From the NCBI GenBank assembly GCA_002391625.1, contig DGFJ01000029.1, forward strand, positions 1 to 6,747: 6,747 nucleotides of DNA, read 5' to 3'. The number at the start of each line of letters is the position of its first letter. Positions within the stretch are counted from its first letter, which is position 1. This DNA comes from Ruminococcaceae bacterium UBA3903 (GTDB lineage: Bacteria; Bacillota; Clostridia; Oscillospirales; Acutalibacteraceae). The notes beneath the pieces were generated by a model that saw only the letters and a list, made by a program, of their open reading frames with translations, did not search any database and had not been told where the DNA came from. This document shows positions 5,842 to 6,747 of the stretch, one piece after another. The position numbers and the translations under genes are program-made.

Positions 5842-5964
5842 TTAAAACGTAGTGCCATTATGCCCATCAAACGAAAAGTAGATTGAACCCTTATTCCTAT
5901 CAAGCTTCACTAATTTTACCTCTGTTATTTTACTTTTGCAAGTGAAATATATGTAAAGATACAC
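5842..5964 (-). other. Possible small orphan ORF or gene relic (40 codons, GTG start)
   Basis: An open frame on the minus strand runs from GTG (5964-5962) to TAA (5844-5842). Its second half reads KLDRNKGSIYFSFDGHNGTT and looks like real protein rather than AT-rich noise. An internal GTG (5910-5908) has AGAGG 8 nt upstream, which would give a 22-residue product, MKLDRNKGSIYFSFDG onward. No family is recognised. It lies on the same strand just upstream of the LysR gene and could be a leader peptide, a small unannotated gene, or the tail of a decayed gene. The remaining intergenic DNA (5965-6040) shows only a weak 7-bp hairpin at 5968-5991. Confidence 0.25.
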
Positions 5965-6040
5965 AAATTATCATATTGCTTTTTATGATAAAACACTAAC
6001 TAGATTAATAATTATTTACATAAAAAATAAATAACCTTTG

Positions 6041-6079
6041 AAAAAAACAGGTAAAAAACCACAGTGGTTTTCTACCTGT
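6041..6079 (-). terminator. Intrinsic terminator of the TM2 gene
   Basis: On the minus strand a 15-bp stem (arms 6079-6065 and 6061-6047) with one G-U pair and a 3-nt loop is followed by a T run (6047-6041). The opposite strand would have an A-C mismatch and no such T run, so it acts on the minus-strand transcript. It begins 24 nt after the TM2 stop codon. Confidence 0.9.
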
Positions 6080-6103
6080 CCTTATGTAAGAAAAATCAAT
6101 CAA

Positions 6104-6304
6104 TTATTTTTCCAACGCATTACCCTGTTTATCTGGTAATTTGTCCATAGCAATCCTTATAACATCAATAATGTAGATGATTCCGCAACCACCCATTGTT
6201 AATAGCTTAATAACACCCATACCATAATAACCTAAATAAAATCTGTCCACTCCTATTGTTCCTAATAAAATTGATAAAATTAATGCTACTGTTTTGTTTT
6301 TCAT
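6104..6304 (-). CDS. TM2-domain small membrane protein
   Basis: This 66-residue protein is made almost entirely of a TM2 domain. A first membrane helix (~5-18, VALILSILLGTIG) leads into the family's conserved DRFYLG turn (20-25). A glycine-rich stretch and a second helix (~30-53, MGVIKLL to IDVIRIAM) follow, and the tail is short and charged. TM2 proteins are widespread, and their bacterial role is not established. The chosen ATG at 6304 has AGAGGGG (6320-6314) 9 nt upstream. An earlier in-frame ATG at 6334 would add 10 residues (MQYLEEGYSI), but the ribosome binding site lies inside that extension, so the shorter form is preferred. The gene stands alone with its own terminator. Confidence 0.88.
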   Translation of the reverse strand: MKNKTVALILSILLGTIGVDRFYLGYYGMGVIKLLTMGGCGIIYIIDVIRIAMDKLPDKQGNALEK

Positions 6305-6313
6305 TATTGAATA

Positions 6314-6320
6314 CCCCTCT
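6314..6320 (-). promoter_or_regulatory. Ribosome binding site deciding the TM2 start
   Basis: AGAGGGG on the minus strand lies 9 nt before the ATG at 6304. Its position within the frame that opens at 6334 argues against the longer start. Confidence 0.65.
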
Positions 6321-6358
6321 TCTAAATATTGCATTTATGATTAATTAACTATATATAT

Positions 6359-6401
6359 ATATTATCAAAACATAAACAACATTCCAATACCCTATTGGGT
6401 A
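6359..6401 (-). promoter_or_regulatory. Possible TM2 promoter with adjacent palindromic operator
   Basis: On the minus strand TTGGAA (6387-6382), a 17-nt spacer and TAATAT (6364-6359) form a weak sigma-A promoter, 4 of 6 matches at each hexamer, within a TA-repeat tract. Directly upstream of the -35 is a palindrome, TACCC-AATA-GGGTA (6401-6388), the only GC-containing dyad in the region and well placed for an activator or repressor. Positions 6402-6505 upstream show no gene or further motif. Confidence 0.4.
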
Positions 6402-6505
6402 GTATTTGTGTATTTATTCTAATCAACGGTCAGTAAAATCTAAAACATCTAATCCATTATTCAAAATCTTTGCATAAATCATATTAACAAAAACCAATTT
6501 TAACC

Positions 6506-6543
6506 GGCTCTAAATAAATGTTGAGGTAAGAAAAAATAGAGCC
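6506..6543. repeat. IS left-end repeat within a 38-bp GGCTCTA...TAGAGCC unit
   Basis: GGCTCTA (6506-6512) and TAGAGCC (6537-6543) are perfect 7-bp inverted repeats 24 nt apart. The first part matches the ISL3 left-end design. The second looks like an ISL3 right-end tip. This may be a left end with an internal hairpin, or two IS termini left joined by a deletion. Confidence 0.5.
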
Positions 6544-6586
6544 TACTAAAAAATTAAAAAAATTTAAAAAAGTAGAGCATATTTGA

Positions 6587-6747
6587 AAAAAATCCATTTC
6601 TGCTCCTGTTACCAACGGCTTTACAGAAGGCTGTAACAATAAAATCAAAGTTCTTAAAAGAAACGCATACGGTTATCATAATTTTAACCGTTTTCGTAAT
6701 CGTATCTTACATATGTTTTCTTATCAAAAGACCAATATACTTAAACA
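6587..6747 (+). pseudogene. ISL3-family transposase C-terminal fragment (5' deleted, continues past window)
   Basis: The frame after an in-frame TGA (6584-6586) reads KKSISAPVTNGFTEGCNNK, then IKVLKRNAYGYHNFNRF, then NRILHMFSYQKTNILK at the window edge. NGFTEG holds the family's last catalytic glutamate, but the two upstream aspartates and the DNA-binding N-terminus are gone, so the fragment cannot be an active transposase. No start codon or ribosome binding site is seen. Over the shared ~110 nt it differs from copy 1 at about five positions. Confidence 0.75.

Larger units (their letters stand above)
6506..6747 (+). mobile_element. Internally deleted ISL3-family element (left end fused near the transposase C-terminus)
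   Basis: The left boundary is a diverged terminal repeat, GGCTCTAAATAAATGTTG (6506-6523), continuing AGGTAAG. It resembles the right-end repeats (GGCTCTATGTCAATAGTTGG) in the tip and the GTTGxGGTAA block. Only about 80 nt of AT-rich DNA separates it from the last ~53 transposase codons. Most of the transposase gene is therefore missing, giving a non-autonomous, MITE-like derivative. By comparison with copy 1 the right end should fall about 74 nt beyond the window, for a total near 315 bp. It has the same orientation as the three right ends at 1-430. Confidence 0.6.

Noticed and set aside
6305..6334. Longer TM2 start at ATG 6334
   Set aside because: The only good ribosome binding site (6314-6320) lies inside the extension and serves the ATG at 6304. 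The first helix begins right after the shorter start.
1..6747. tRNA, rRNA or riboswitch
   Set aside because: No tRNA cloverleaf, rRNA segment or recognisable riboswitch core was seen in any intergenic stretch on either strand by eye.

Overview
This AT-rich window reads as a gut Firmicute of the Ruminococcaceae, most like Ruminococcus bromii or a close relative. The main evidence is a large secreted GH13 alpha-amylase that carries a type I dockerin and two starch-binding modules. That combination is typical of amylosome-forming, resistant-starch degraders. Species assignment is inference, because no rRNA or marker gene is present.

Layout. Positions 1-430 hold three consecutive right (3') ends of ISL3-family insertion sequences, all on the + strand, each ending in the ISL3-type terminus (...GAGCC, i.e. 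GGCTC inward). The arrangement is best read as nested insertions. Positions 431-3662 are a monocistronic amylase unit on the minus strand: an extended -10 promoter, a strong ribosome binding site, a 1025-residue secreted amylase, and a perfect-stem terminator that abuts the outermost IS end. Positions 3663-3907 are intergenic, with an AT-rich upstream region containing inverted repeats and a small structured patch. Positions 3908-5816 are a lysR-nudC unit on the minus strand, with a 25-nt gap between the genes and a terminator after nudC. Positions 5842-5964 may hold a tiny orphan reading frame. Positions 6041-6401 are a single TM2-domain membrane protein gene with its own terminator and a possible operator. 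From 6506 to the window end is another ISL3 copy: a diverged left end joined almost directly to the last ~53 codons of the transposase, so it is internally deleted.

Function. The amylase is the only clear niche gene. It would be exported, bind starch through its CBMs and plug into a cohesin-bearing scaffold. The NADH pyrophosphatase/deNADding hydrolase and its LysR regulator look like housekeeping or redox-linked genes and have no obvious link to starch. The TM2 protein has no assignable role.

The whole block lies between same-orientation, ~95% identical IS 3' segments. This makes it a candidate for deletion, duplication or mobilisation by recombination. I did not find a convincing new multi-gene system. 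The most unusual material is the ISL3 debris: stacked ends, an internally deleted derivative, and a hairpin that encloses the transposase stop codon.
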